Assembly (NCBI RefSeq): GCF_018129025.1 | Contig: NZ_JAAEDI010000013.1 | Span: 62,001 to 126,000 of the forward strand | Source of the DNA: Neoroseomonas terrae | GTDB taxonomy: Bacteria > Pseudomonadota > Alphaproteobacteria > Acetobacterales > Acetobacteraceae | Direction: 5' to 3' | Length of the DNA stretch: 64,000 nucleotides | The notes under the pieces: model-generated | Database searches by the model: none | What the model saw: the letters and a program-made list of their open reading frames with translations, nothing else | What the model was told of the DNA's origin: nothing | Made by a program: the position numbers and the translations under genes | Shown: positions 46,287 through 55,740 of the stretch, in pieces | Numbering within the stretch: the stretch's first letter is position 1 | Layout of the letters: every line of letters starts with the position of its first letter

Positions 46287-47639
46287 ATGACGCCCACCGT
46301 CGTCATCCTCGGCCGGCCGAATGTCGGCAAGTCCACGCTGTTCAACCGCCTGGCGCAGCGGCGGATCGCGATCGTGGACGACACGCCGGGCGTGACGCGC
46401 GACCGCAAGGAAGCGCCTGCCCGCATCGCCGGCCGCGACGTGACGCTGGTCGACACGGCGGGGCTCGAGGAAGCGCCGCCCGACACCGTCGCCGGCCGCA
46501 TGCGCAGCAGTTCGGAAGCTGCGCTGCGCGCCGCCGACCTCGTGTTGTTCGTCGTCGATGTCCGCGCCGGGCTGACGCCGGCCGACCGCGCCTTCGCCGC
46601 CTGGCTGCGCCGCGCCTCCCTCCCCGTGCTGCTGATCGCAAACAAGGCGGAAGGCCGTGGCGGCATCGCCGCCGCACTCGAAGCCTATGAGCTCGGCCTC
46701 GGCGACCCCATCGCCGTCAGCGCCGAGCACAATGAAGGCCTCGGCGTGCTGCACGAAGCCGTGGCCGAAGCCCTCGGCGAAGCGCCCGAGGAGGATGAGG
46801 AACCGGCCGAGGACGATCCGGAACGCCCGCTCCGCCTCGCCATCGTCGGCCGTCCCAATGCCGGCAAGTCCACGCTGCTGAACGCGCTGATCGGGCAGGA
46901 AAGGACGATCACCGGCCCCGAGCCCGGCCTGACGCGCGACGCCATCACCGTGCAGTGGCGCGACGAGACCGGCGGCCGCGTGCGCCTGGTCGACACCGCG
47001 GGCATGCGCAAGAAGGCGCGCATCGAGGAAAAGCTCGAGCAGATGTCGGTCGCCTCCACCCTCGGCGCGCTGAAGGAAGCCGAGGTGGTGGTGCTTGTGG
47101 TCGACGCGCTGCTCGGCATGGACGAGCAGGATCTGCGCATCGCCCGCCTCGCCGAACGCGAAGGCCGCGCCGTCGTCATCGCGTTCAACAAGTGGGACGC
47201 GGTCGAGGACCGCCCCGGCACGCGCCAGAAGCTGGACGACGTGCTGACGGCCTCGCTGGCGCAGATGAGGGGCGTCGCCGTCGTGACGCTGTCCGCGCAG
47301 ACCGGGCGTGGCCTCGACCGGCTGATGCCGGCGGTGCGTGCGACCTACGCGCTGTGGAACCGGCGCATCCCGACGGGCGAACTGAACCGCTGGTTCGAAT
47401 CGGCGCTCACGCGCCATCCGCCGCCGGCTGTGAATGGCCGCCGCGTGAAGCTGCGCTACGCCACGATGACCAAGGCGCGGCCGCCGACCATCACGGTGTT
47501 CGGCACACGCGCCGAGGAGATCCCCGAGGAATACCGCCGCTACCTGGTGAACAGCTTTCGCGAAGCATTCACCATGCCTGGCGTACCGATCCGGCTGCAG
47601 CTCCGTGGCACGCGCAACCCGTATGCGGAGGAGGCGTGA
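46287..47639 (+). CDS. der: Ribosome-associated GTPase Der (EngA)
   Basis: GTPase needed for 50S subunit maturation. 450 residues with two consecutive G domains (GRPNVGKS about 9-16 and GRPNAGKS about 188-195), each with DTAG (DTAGLEE and DTAGMRKK) and NKxD-type motifs (NKAE and NKWD), and a C-terminal KH-like domain. The double G domain is unique to Der. 14 bp after bamB. Confidence 0.97.
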   Translation: MTPTVVILGRPNVGKSTLFNRLAQRRIAIVDDTPGVTRDRKEAPARIAGRDVTLVDTAGLEEAPPDTVAGRMRSSSEAALRAADLVLFVVDVRAGLTPADRAFAAWLRRASLPVLLIANKAEGRGGIAAALEAYELGLGDPIAVSAEHNEGLGVLHEAVAEALGEAPEEDEEPAEDDPERPLRLAIVGRPNAGKSTLLNALIGQERTITGPEPGLTRDAITVQWRDETGGRVRLVDTAGMRKKARIEEKLEQMSVASTLGALKEAEVVVLVVDALLGMDEQDLRIARLAEREGRAVVIAFNKWDAVEDRPGTRQKLDDVLTASLAQMRGVAVVTLSAQTGRGLDRLMPAVRATYALWNRRIPTGELNRWFESALTRHPPPAVNGRRVKLRYATMTKARPPTITVFGTRAEEIPEEYRRYLVNSFREAFTMPGVPIRLQLRGTRNPYAEEA

Positions 47640-47727
47640 AGCCCGCCGCGTTCCGTGCCCGGGGTTGGTGGGCAAACGCCCTGCCATGTATGGTTGTGCT
47701 TCAGCGAATGGCGTGTGCATCCGACTC

Positions 47728-48648
47728 ATGACTGACCCGTCCGGCCATCTCCTCGACTCACTGACCGGACGGCAGCGGCTGTTCGATCGCCTCGACCGCA
47801 TCGAGCGCCGGCTCGAGGAAGCCATCGCCTATTTCGCCATCCGCTCGAACCGCGTGTCCGACAGTCAGTCGGTCTTCCTCGGCGACCACACGGCGGTCAC
47901 CTTCCTCGAAGGTGGCATCCGCATCCTCGTCGATACGCGCAGCATCGATATCGGCATCCACCTCCTCACCCTCGGGCGGTGGGAGACAGGCTACACGAGC
48001 CTCTTCACCCGGCTGGTGAAGCCCGGCGACACAGTGCTCGACCTCGGCGCCAACCACGGCGTCTACGCGTTGCTCGCGGCACAGATCGTCGGGCCCACCG
48101 GCCGCGTCGACGCCTTCGAGCCGAATCCGCGCCTCGCCCACCTCGTCGACCTCTCGCTGCGGCTGAATGGCTTCTCCCCCTGGGCCTCCGTGCACGCGGT
48201 CGGCGTATCTGAGGCCGCCGGCACGGCGCGGCTGGTCTTCGTCGACAGCTTCTCGGGCGGCGGCTCGATCGCCGCGCCCGGCACGCAGCAGACGCAGCCC
48301 GGCGTCGACTGCCGCCTCGTCGCGCTCGACGAGATGTTCGCCGACCCCGCCTATCGCCCCGACGTCATCAAGATGGACGTGGAAGGCCACGAAGGCCGGG
48401 CGTTGCGCGGCATGCGTCGCCTGCTCGAACGGGCACCCGGCGTGCGCATCATGATGGAATTCGCCCCCGAAATGATGGCGCGCGCCGGCGTTCCCGCCGC
48501 CGAGGTCGCCGACATGCTGGGTCGCCTCGGCCTGCGCCCCTGGATGATCGACCATGAGGGCGCCCTGACGGGCATGGATTGGGGCGCGGTGCTCGCCACG
48601 GCGAGCGGCATCCAGAACATCCTCGTCGCGCGGGAGGAGCCGGCCTGA
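47728..48648 (+). CDS. FkbM family methyltransferase
   Basis: 306 residues from ATG 47728. A coiled N-terminal segment (FDRLDRIERRLEEAIAYF) precedes a Rossmann methyltransferase with SAM motif VLDLGANHGVYALLAA, FEPNPRLAHLVDLSLRLNGF and DVIKMDVEGHEGRALRGMRRLL, all FkbM hallmarks. Such enzymes methylate sugar hydroxyls in glycans. It is 2 bp before a sulfotransferase gene, suggesting a glycan-decoration pair. Confidence 0.92.
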   Translation: MTDPSGHLLDSLTGRQRLFDRLDRIERRLEEAIAYFAIRSNRVSDSQSVFLGDHTAVTFLEGGIRILVDTRSIDIGIHLLTLGRWETGYTSLFTRLVKPGDTVLDLGANHGVYALLAAQIVGPTGRVDAFEPNPRLAHLVDLSLRLNGFSPWASVHAVGVSEAAGTARLVFVDSFSGGGSIAAPGTQQTQPGVDCRLVALDEMFADPAYRPDVIKMDVEGHEGRALRGMRRLLERAPGVRIMMEFAPEMMARAGVPAAEVADMLGRLGLRPWMIDHEGALTGMDWGAVLATASGIQNILVAREEPA

Positions 48649-48650
48649 CA

Positions 48651-49886
48651 ATGGCCGACACCGCGCCCGAGGACGAACTCGCCGAGGCCGACCGACCGGT
48701 CTTCTTCATCCATATCCCGAAGACCGGCGGCAACAGCGTCGTCTCCCACTTCCTCGCCTTCCTGCCGGTCGGCGAGGTGTTCCCGCCCCCGCCGCAACTC
48801 ACCATGCTCGGCCCGGACTTCCCTGTTGCGCGCGAAAGGTTGCCGGGGCTGCGCTTCCTGCACGGCCACCTGCGCAACAACCTGCAGGGGCAGCTGCCCC
48901 TCGCGCGACTGCGCCTGCTCACCTTCATCCGCCATCCGGTGCGGCTCGTCGCCTCGCACTACCTGTATTTCCGGCACATGCCGGAACTGCCGATGCACGG
49001 GCCCGCGAAGGCGCTCGGCATCCTCGACTTCCTGCGCGCCTATCCGAACTACGGCACCAACCCGCAATCGCGCTACCTGATCCAGGCGCTCGGCGTGCAT
49101 CGCGGCGTCAGTCCGGATGAGCGGCCCGACCATGCGGGCCCGGCGCTCGATCGGCTCGACTTCGTTGGCGTCACCGAGCGCATGCAGGAATCGCTCGATG
49201 CCATGTCGGAGCACTACGGCATCCCGAGCTTCCCGGCGCAGCGGCTGAACGAGGGCCGCGCCTCGCGCGACGAGGTCGAGGCCTGTGAGGCCGCGCTTCG
49301 GAATGACGAGGCACTGCTGCGGCTGGGCGCGGACCTCATGCTCCGCCGCGCGGCGGAACAGCGGCTGGACCGCTGGCTGGGGACGCGCCGGGCCCAGCGC
49401 GCCGGCGCCGCTCTGGTCGCCGGGCTGCGTGGCCGCGGGCCGATGCCCTGGGTCGTGGCGCGGCACGAGAATGCCGCGGTCGCCTTCCTCGACGGCTGGT
49501 ACCCGCAGGGCTGGATCGGCGAGCCCGGCCCCGACAACCATTATTGGTGGACGAACGAGACGCCGCGCCTGCTCGTCGCCTCCGCCGCCGGGCGACCGGT
49601 CCGCGTGCGCCTGCACGTGCTCGAGACCATGGGCTTCGAGGCAGCCCGGATCCGCGCCAACATCGGCCTCCGCCAATTGAAGGTCGAAGCCGCACCGGCC
49701 AATCCGGGCACCGAAATCAGCTTCCGCATCGAGGCGACAAGCTTCGCGCGGCACGCCAACGCCGTCCCGGTGCGCCTCGCCGGCGCGCGGTCCTCGACCT
49801 TCGCCGAAGTCGACCCCGCAATCGACGACCACCGGCGGCGCGCCTTCGCCATCCGCAGCGTCTCCGTCAGCTTCGACGAGGGCTGA
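48651..49886 (+). CDS. Sulfotransferase with extra C-terminal domain
   Basis: 411 residues. Residues 15-240 are a PAPS-dependent sulfotransferase: PAPS 5'-phosphosulfate loop FFIHIPKTGGNSVV and 3'-phosphate motif FIRHPVRLVASHYLYF. Residues 270-410 form a beta-rich domain with FLDGWYPQGWIGEPGPDNHYWWTNE, similar in style to accessory domains on glycan-modifying enzymes. Likely sulfates a surface glycan or glycolipid. Repeat copy E follows 60 bp after the stop. Confidence 0.87.
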   Translation: MADTAPEDELAEADRPVFFIHIPKTGGNSVVSHFLAFLPVGEVFPPPPQLTMLGPDFPVARERLPGLRFLHGHLRNNLQGQLPLARLRLLTFIRHPVRLVASHYLYFRHMPELPMHGPAKALGILDFLRAYPNYGTNPQSRYLIQALGVHRGVSPDERPDHAGPALDRLDFVGVTERMQESLDAMSEHYGIPSFPAQRLNEGRASRDEVEACEAALRNDEALLRLGADLMLRRAAEQRLDRWLGTRRAQRAGAALVAGLRGRGPMPWVVARHENAAVAFLDGWYPQGWIGEPGPDNHYWWTNETPRLLVASAAGRPVRVRLHVLETMGFEAARIRANIGLRQLKVEAAPANPGTEISFRIEATSFARHANAVPVRLAGARSSTFAEVDPAIDDHRRRAFAIRSVSVSFDEG

Positions 49887-49946
49887 CACGGGCTTGCCCT
49901 GCGGAGGGGCCTTCCGGGTAATCCGGCTACCTGCATCTGTGGCGAT

Positions 49947-50171
49947 CGGAGGGGCGCCGCCCCTCCGAACCACCCCGCCAGGATGCTGGGCATCCTGGAC
50001 CGCAATCTGTTGGCGCCCGGCGCAACGAACACGCCAGGTGATGCAATCACGCTTCGGGCGCAAAGGCGGGTTTCGGCACCCATCCTGCCAGCAGCGCACC
50101 GCGCCAAATCGAGGTTTGCAAAGGCCTTTCGGCCTTTGCTGGGGTGGCTTGGAGGGGTGAAACCCCTCCAA
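49947..50171 (+). repeat. Palindromic intergenic repeat, copy E
   Basis: 225-bp element. Left: CGGAGGGGC/GCCCCTCCG (49947-49967), AACCACCCC, then CCAGGATGC/GCATCCTGG. Right: GCAAAGGCC/GGCCTTTGC (50118-50139), GGGGTGG, and an end hairpin TTGGAGGGGT/ACCCCTCCAA (50149-50171). The last pair of that stem is T-A where copies A and D have C-G, on both arms. Overall it is copy A reversed. It fills the convergent gap between sulfotransferase and methyltransferase; the remaining bases show nothing else. Confidence 0.88.
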
Positions 50172-50210
50172 CGGCGGCCTTCCGCGTCGAACCGAGCGCC
50201 GCCGCGCTGA

Positions 50211-51560
50211 TCACCCCGCCCCGTCCGGCCGGGGAAACCGCCGCGCCTGGATATCCGCGCTCGCCAGCAGCACCGCGCCCTGCGTCACCCGCCCGATCAG
50301 GCTGTAGACCAGTCCTGGGCGCGTCTCGACCTCGAAGCGGTGGATCACCGGCAGGCCGGCCGGTTCGTTGATCGTCAGCTCTGCTTCGGCGGCCAGCACC
50401 GCCTCCTCGAAGCCGGGGCGGGAGGCAAACAGCCGCAGCCCAACGCGGCCCGCACCCGCCATGTCCGGTGAGGGCACGAGGACCACCTGCATCGCCGCCT
50501 GCGCCGCGCCGAACTCGACGTTGCGCGTGGCGAGCAGCGGCTGCCCGGCGGCAACGGGCGCGCCGCCCCACAGATCGAGCGACAGCCGCGCCTGGGCCGG
50601 CCGGTGCCCGAAGGGGTTGAGGCGCACCCAATCCCCGTAGCGCCGGTTGCGCTGCTCCACACGCGCCCGCTCCATCGCGGCCGTGCTCGCCGCGAGGCCA
50701 CGCACCGTCACGGGCTGCACGGCGCCGCCCGGCGCAGGACGCAGCAGGAACAGCACCGGCCCGGAAATGAAGCCCGCGAGGTCGCGCATGACCAGCGCCT
50801 GGAGCATCGGCTCGGCCGGATCGTCGTGCAGGATGGATTGCAGCGGGCGCGGGCTGTTGTCCTCGGCATCCGACAGCCGCATCTCGACCGTCGGCGCGGC
50901 CTGCAGCCCGGCCTCGGCGAACAGGCGCAGCAGGTGGTCCACGGTGAAGGCGTAGTTGCCGCGCGTCCGCCGTGTCTCGGGGCCGAGCAGCACCTCTGTC
51001 GTCAGCGCGTAGAGTCCGCCGGGCTTCAGTACCCGCCGCACCTCCCGCAGATGCGCCAGGAAATCGGGATCGTCGCCGATGTGCTCGAAGGAGGAGATCG
51101 AGTAGCAGAAGTCGAAGCTGGCATCCGGATAGGTGATCGCCCGCATGTCCATGTGATGGACGGCGAGGCGCTCCGCCGGGAAGCCGCGCGGCGCCGCGCC
51201 CATGACGAAGCCCAGCGGGTCGGACGTCCGCGCCACGTCCCAGGCCGTGCCGGCCTCGTACAGATCCGTCGCCGTCAGCTTCGCGACACGCGTCCCCACG
51301 GCATAGGTCAGCGGCTCCCGCCCGCTGCCGAAGGCGATGCCCTGCGCATCCCTACGCAGCACGCCGGCCTCGGCCAGGGCGAGGAACGCCGCCGCCTGCT
51401 CCCATTGCCGCGGATGGATGCGCGGCCGCCGCCCCAGCGCGCGGCGCACGACGAGGCGAAAGCGCGGATCGGTCCAGTCCTCGGCGTCGCAGACCTTCTG
51501 CAACGCGTTGCCGTAGCGGCCCAATGTCGCGAGCTGGGCCAGAACCTCGTCGTCAGCCAT
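50211..51560 (-). CDS. Class I SAM methyltransferase with C-terminal beta domain
   Basis: 449 residues from ATG 51560. Residues 60-240 contain a methyltransferase core with GSGREPLTYAVGTRVAKLTATDLYE, SFDFCYSISSFEHI and the VRRVLKPGGLYALTTEV strand-loop. Residues 330-445 are beta-rich (SLDLWGGAPVAAGQPLLATRN, RVGLRLFASRPGFEEAVLAA), recalling the tail of the neighbouring sulfotransferase. Substrate unknown, probably glycan-linked. Convergent with the sulfotransferase across repeat E. Confidence 0.82.
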   Translation of the reverse strand: MADDEVLAQLATLGRYGNALQKVCDAEDWTDPRFRLVVRRALGRRPRIHPRQWEQAAAFLALAEAGVLRRDAQGIAFGSGREPLTYAVGTRVAKLTATDLYEAGTAWDVARTSDPLGFVMGAAPRGFPAERLAVHHMDMRAITYPDASFDFCYSISSFEHIGDDPDFLAHLREVRRVLKPGGLYALTTEVLLGPETRRTRGNYAFTVDHLLRLFAEAGLQAAPTVEMRLSDAEDNSPRPLQSILHDDPAEPMLQALVMRDLAGFISGPVLFLLRPAPGGAVQPVTVRGLAASTAAMERARVEQRNRRYGDWVRLNPFGHRPAQARLSLDLWGGAPVAAGQPLLATRNVEFGAAQAAMQVVLVPSPDMAGAGRVGLRLFASRPGFEEAVLAAEAELTINEPAGLPVIHRFEVETRPGLVYSLIGRVTQGAVLLASADIQARRFPRPDGAG

Positions 51561-51686
51561 CGGCAAATCCAAACGTGATGCGCGATTATGCGATCGGGTT
51601 CCGAACCGCGGAAGCGCCCCCCGGACGCGCATGCTGGCCGGGTATGCTATGGGCCTTCGCATCCCGAGAACGGACCGCATCGCCCC

Positions 51687-52493
51687 GTGACCGACATCCT
51701 CTTCGCGCTTTCCAAGATCCTGTGGTTCCCCGCCCGTCCAGGCCACTTCGCGATCATCCTCGGCTTCATCGGACTGTTCATGGTCTGGCGCGGCCGCCGC
51801 TTCGGCCGCTGGCTGATCCTGATGAGCCTCGGCTTCTTCCTCCTGCTCGTCGTCACGCCGATCAACCAGTGGCTGCTGCTGCCGCTCGAGGACCGCTTCG
51901 CGCGCCCCGCCGAACCGCCCGCCCGTGTGGACGGCATCATCGTCCTCGGCGGCGCGGTCGAGCAGAACATCACCGAGGCGCGCGGCATCCCGTCATTGAA
52001 CGGCGCCGCGGAGCGCATGACCGAAGGCGTCATCCTCGCCCGCCGCTACCCGGATGCGCGGCTCGTCTTCACGGGCGGCCAGGGCTCCTTCGTCCATGGC
52101 GGCCTGACCGAGGCCGATGTCGCCCGCCAGCTCTGGACCGCCATGGGCGTCCCGCCCGACCGTGTCCTGTATGAAGACCAGGCGCGCAACACGCATGAAA
52201 ACGCGGTGCTGACCTATCGCGCCGTGCAGCCGCAGCCGGGCCAGGTCTGGCTGCTGGTCACCTCGGCCTCCCACATGCCGCGCTCGGTCGCCGTGTTCCG
52301 TGCCGCCGGCTTCCGCGACATCGTCCCCTGGCCCGTCAACTTCCGCACCGGCCACACATGGGCTGCCTGGTACGACGCACCCTTCCCCGAACGTCTCGGT
52401 CAGCTCGAGTGGGGCATCCGCGAATGGATGGGCCTCATCGCCTACCGCCTGATGGGGCGGACGGAGAGCGTGCTGCCGGCGCGGAACCCGTAG
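51687..52493 (+). CDS. YdcF/ElyC-type DUF218 membrane protein
   Basis: 268 residues from GTG 51687. Two N-terminal membrane spans (about 1-45), then a periplasmic DUF218 domain with DGIIVLGGAVEQNITEARG, VFTGGQGSF, EDQARNTHENA and VTSASHMPRSVAVFRAAGF. ElyC and relatives influence peptidoglycan or envelope-glycan precursor metabolism. The last 59 bp overlap the end of the convergent mltG gene. Confidence 0.9.
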   Translation: MTDILFALSKILWFPARPGHFAIILGFIGLFMVWRGRRFGRWLILMSLGFFLLLVVTPINQWLLLPLEDRFARPAEPPARVDGIIVLGGAVEQNITEARGIPSLNGAAERMTEGVILARRYPDARLVFTGGQGSFVHGGLTEADVARQLWTAMGVPPDRVLYEDQARNTHENAVLTYRAVQPQPGQVWLLVTSASHMPRSVAVFRAAGFRDIVPWPVNFRTGHTWAAWYDAPFPERLGQLEWGIREWMGLIAYRLMGRTESVLPARNP

Positions 52494-53478
52494 CGGCGCG
52501 CTCGATCTCCCGCCAGCGCGCGACGTTGCGGTTGTGTTCGTCCAACGTGCGGGCGAAGGCATGCCCGCCCGTCCCGTCGGCGACGAAATACAGGTAGTCC
52601 GTCGCCGCCGGCCGCAGCGTCGCGGCCAGCGCCGCCTTGCCGGGGCTCGCGATCGGCCCCGGCGGCAGGCTCCGCACGCGATAGGTGTTGAAGGGGTGGT
52701 CACGGTCGAGATCCGCCCGGCTGATCGGCCGGTCCATCGGCGCCCCGCCGGTCGCGGCATAGGCCACCGTCGGGTCGGATTGCAGCGGCATGCCGCGGCG
52801 CAGACGGTTGATGAACACCCCGGCGACGGTTTCGCGCTCCTCCGCCTGCCCCGTCTCCCGCTCGACGATGGACGCGAGGATCAGCGCTTCCCGCGGGTTC
52901 GCCAGCGGCAGGTCCGGTGCGCGGTTTGCCCAGGCCTCGGCCAGCGCCCGGTCCATCGCCGCATCGGCACGTCTTACGATGGCGCCCCGGGTGTCGCCCC
53001 ACTCATAGGCATAGGTCTCGGGCAGCAGCGCCCCCTCGTCGATCGCAGGGGTCTCGCCGGTCAGACCCTCCGCACGGTCCAGCAGGGCGCGAATCTGGTG
53101 CGCGGTCAGCCCCTCGGCGATGGTGAGCCGCCGCTGCACCGCCCGCCCCTCGCGCAGGATGTGCAGCACCTCCGACAGCGGCGCGCCGGCCGGGAAGGCA
53201 AACTCCGCCGCCCGCAGCGGCCCCGCACTGCGCGTCAGCCAGGCGGCGGCGGCGAAGGCCCGCGCATCGCGGATCACCCCGCGCTCCTTCAGAGCGCCCG
53301 CGATCCGCTCGGTGCCACCGCGCGGAATGACCACCTGCGCCGGCTCGGCCAACGGCCCGGGACCCGTATACGCGCGCCAGGCCGCCGTCGCGGCAAGGCC
53401 GCCCGCGAGCAACAGGACCAGGGCGAGCACCAGGCCAAGCAGGGCGCCGCGTAGGCGACGGGGTGAGGTGCCGCTCAT
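52435..53478 (-). CDS. mltG: Endolytic murein transglycosylase MltG
   Basis: Cleaves nascent glycan strands in the periplasm and sets their length. 347 residues from ATG 53478; ATG 53493 adds five. One N-terminal membrane span (about 11-33), a LysM-like part, then the YceG catalytic domain with LLPETYAYEWGD and Glu206 in SIVERETG, plus QSDPTVAYA and the NTYRVRSLPPGPIASPG motif. Downstream of acpP-fabF on the same strand in the normal order, but 325 bp away because repeat copy D is inserted. Confidence 0.95.
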   Translation of the reverse strand: MSGTSPRRLRGALLGLVLALVLLLAGGLAATAAWRAYTGPGPLAEPAQVVIPRGGTERIAGALKERGVIRDARAFAAAAWLTRSAGPLRAAEFAFPAGAPLSEVLHILREGRAVQRRLTIAEGLTAHQIRALLDRAEGLTGETPAIDEGALLPETYAYEWGDTRGAIVRRADAAMDRALAEAWANRAPDLPLANPREALILASIVERETGQAEERETVAGVFINRLRRGMPLQSDPTVAYAATGGAPMDRPISRADLDRDHPFNTYRVRSLPPGPIASPGKAALAATLRPAATDYLYFVADGTGGHAFARTLDEHNRNVARWREIERAATGSAPAARSPSAPSGGRR

Positions 53479-53546
53479 GGGGCGCCTTCGCATGCCATCA
53501 TCCCGAGCAGAGCGCGGGATGAGACGCTTGGTTGCCGCAGGGGGGA

Positions 53547-53791
53547 TTGGAGAGGGGCTCTGCCCCTCTCCAAGCCTCTCCCCGCCAAAGGCCGAAAGGC
53601 CTTTGGAAACCTCAAACTGGAGGGGGGCACGATGGTTCGGACCATAGGGGATAGGGCGCGCGGGCCGAGGGGCATGGCGGGCGCGCCGGAACGGCGACGC
53701 TCACGCACTGCCCAGCGCCGAAAACCGGTTTCCAAAGGCCTTTCGGCCTTTGGTGGGGTGAGGTCCGGAGAGGGGCAACGCCCCTCTCTGG
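53547..53791 (-). repeat. Palindromic intergenic repeat, copy D
   Basis: 245-bp element between mltG and fabF. Left: 12-bp TTGGAGAGGGGC stem (53547-53573) and CCAAAGGCC/GGCCTTTGG (53585-53606). Right: CCAAAGGCC/GGCCTTTGG (53732-53753), GGGGTG, then a 12-bp end stem with one wobble (53765-53791), 12 bp from the fabF 3' end. Both inner hairpins are of the AAAGGCC type here. The remainder of 53479-53803 shows nothing else. Confidence 0.87.
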
Positions 53792-53803
53792 TCGCCATCC
53801 CGC

Positions 53804-55087
53804 TCAGGGCGCCGCGCGGAACAGGATGCTCGCGTTGGTGCCGCCGAAGCCGAAGGAGTTCGACAGCGCCACCTCGATCTTCCGCGACTGCGCTTCCAGC
53901 GCGACGCGGTCGATCACGCTCTCCCGCGATGGCTTCTCCAGGTTCAGCGTCGGCGGCGCGACGTTGTCGCGGATGGCGAGGATCGAGAAGATACCCTCGA
54001 CCGCGCCGGCCGCGCCGAGCAGGTGCCCGATCGCCGATTTGGTCGAGGACATCGCGACGCCCCGCGCATCGTCGCCGAACAGCCGCTCGACCGCCTCCAG
54101 CTCCAGATCGTCGCCGAGCGGCGTCGAGGTGCCGTGCGCATTGACGTACTGGATATCCGCCGGGGCCAGATTGGCCGAGGCAAGCGCCGCCTTCATCGCG
54201 CGGAAGGCGCCCTCATGCCCCTCGGCCGGGGCGGTGATGTGATAGGCATCGCCCGACATGCCGTAGCCGATGACCTCGGCATAGATCTTCGCGCCGCGCG
54301 CCTTGGCGTGCTCGTACTCCTCGAGCACGACGACGCCCGCGCCCTCACCCATGACGAAGCCGTCGCGGCCTTCATCCCAGGGGCGGGACGCCTTGGCGGG
54401 CGTATCGTTGAAGCCGGTGGACAGCGCGCGCGCGGCGCAGAAGCCGGCGACGCCGAGCTCGCACACCGCCGCTTCCGCACCGCCCGCGACCATGACATCG
54501 GCATCGCCGAGCGAAATCAGCCGCGCCGCGTCGCCCAGCGCATGGACGCCCGTTGCGCAGGCCGTCACCACCGCGTGGTTCGGGCCCTTGAAGCCGTACT
54601 TGATCGAGACCTGGCCGGAGGCGAGGTTGATCAGCGCCGAGGGAATGAAGAACGGCGAGATGCGCCGCGCCTTGCCGGCCGCCGCGACCCGCGCCGATTC
54701 GTCGATGGTCTCGAGCCCACCGATGCCCGAGCCGATCATCACGCCGGTGCGGCAGCGCGCCTCGTTATCCTCCGGCTTCCAGCCGGAATCCTCGACCGCC
54801 TCCTCCGCCGCGACGAGCGCGAGCTGGATGAAGCGGTCCATCTTCTTCTGATCCTTGATCGGGATCCATTCGCCGAGGTCGAGCCGGCCATCGGCCTTGG
54901 CGCCGGCCGGCACCTGGCCGGCGATCTTGGCCGGCAGGGCCGAGACGTCGAAGGACTGGATGCTGCCGATGCCGGATTCGCCGGCCAGCATCCGTTTCCA
55001 TACATGCTCGACACCCAGTCCGAGCGGGCAAGCGATGCCCATGCCGGTCACGACGACCCGTCGCGGCGAGAAACCGTTCTGGAACAC
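53804..55087 (-). CDS. fabF: Beta-ketoacyl-ACP synthase II
   Basis: Condensing enzyme that elongates acyl-ACP with malonyl-ACP. 427 residues, thiolase fold. Catalytic Cys177 lies in [12 protein letters not shown], with the two histidines in [11 protein letters not shown] and [12 protein letters not shown], and the Gly-rich [13 protein letters not shown] near the end. 30 bp downstream of acpP. Repeat copy D follows its 3' end. Confidence 0.97.
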   Translation of the reverse strand: MFQNGFSPRRVVVTGMGIACPLGLGVEHVWKRMLAGESGIGSIQSFDVSALPAKIAGQVPAGAKADGRLDLGEWIPIKDQKKMDRFIQLALVAAEEAVEDSGWKPEDNEARCRTGVMIGSGIGGLETIDESARVAAAGKARRISPFFIPSALINLASGQVSIKYGFKGPNHAVVTACATGVHALGDAARLISLGDADVMVAGGAEAAVCELGVAGFCAARALSTGFNDTPAKASRPWDEGRDGFVMGEGAGVVVLEEYEHAKARGAKIYAEVIGYGMSGDAYHITAPAEGHEGAFRAMKAALASANLAPADIQYVNAHGTSTPLGDDLELEAVERLFGDDARGVAMSSTKSAIGHLLGAAGAVEGIFSILAIRDNVAPPTLNLEKPSRESVIDRVALEAQSRKIEVALSNSFGFGGTNASILFRAAP

Positions 55088-55117
55088 GCGCTCTACCCCC
55101 CAGCCAGTCTTAGGCTT

Positions 55118-55357
55118 TTACTCGCCCTTCTGCTTCTCGATGTAGTCGATGGCATCCTTCACGGTCGTGATCTTCTCGGCCGCGTCGTCCGGGATCTCGA
55201 CGCCGAAGGCCTCCTCGAAGGCCATGACCAGCTCGACCGTGTCGAGGCTGTCCGCACCCAGGTCGTCGATGAAGGACGCCTCGGGGGTGACCTTCGCCTC
55301 CTCGACGCCGAGGTGTTCGACGACGATCTTCTTCACCTTGTCGGCGGTGTCGCTCAT
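55118..55357 (-). CDS. acpP: Acyl carrier protein
   Basis: 79-residue acidic four-helix protein carrying growing acyl chains. The 4'-phosphopantetheine attachment serine is Ser37 in [12 protein letters not shown]. Start at 55357 has GGAGAG upstream. First gene of acpP-fabF, with mltG further down on the same strand. Confidence 0.98.
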   Translation of the reverse strand: MSDTADKVKKIVVEHLGVEEAKVTPEASFIDDLGADSLDTVELVMAFEEAFGVEIPDDAAEKITTVKDAIDYIEKQKGE

Positions 55358-55740
55358 CGCGCTTACTCTCTCCGTTCTGCCGGGCCTGACCCGTGCGAAA
55401 ATGCCGAATGCGTTCCGCCCGGTACCGGCCGGACTCGCGCCCCGGGCCCCCGCGGAGCCCGGCGCTTATCATGGAAGCGTCGCACGGCCTAGGTGGTCAC
55501 GCCGGTCCGGGTCAAGGTCCGTCTGGCGCCGGCCCGCCGGCACACCGCGCAAATGGTGGCTGTGCCCGGGGCGCAACACCCCGCCAACGGGGGAATTGCA
55601 GCAGGCGCCCGACTCACCGTCCCGCCTTCGGATCGCGGCGACGCGGCGATCCGGGAACGCAAAGCGCGACTGCGCCCAAACCTCCTGCCGTCCCCAGCGC
55701 ACCGGCGCACGGCGAGCCGGCGCCTGAAGCCGGCAAACCC
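55358..55740. other. Intergenic region upstream of acpP
   Basis: 383 bp between acpP and the 3' end of a solute-binding protein gene on the same strand. It holds a candidate acpP promoter (listed) and a short CCCCG/CGGGG hairpin at about 55582-55595. No gene with family resemblance is seen. Confidence 0.45.
55487..55515 (-). promoter_or_regulatory. Candidate acpP promoter
   Basis: On the minus strand, CTTGACC (-35, 55516-55510) and CTAGGC (-10, 55492-55487) are spaced 17 bp, about 130 bp upstream of acpP. The -35 fits the alphaproteobacterial CTTGAC consensus well, the -10 partly. Confidence 0.35.

Noticed and set aside
45558-47825. A 755-codon open frame antisense to bamB-der
   Set aside because: Same reason; Der and BamB are intact on the plus strand and the antisense product has no family resemblance.
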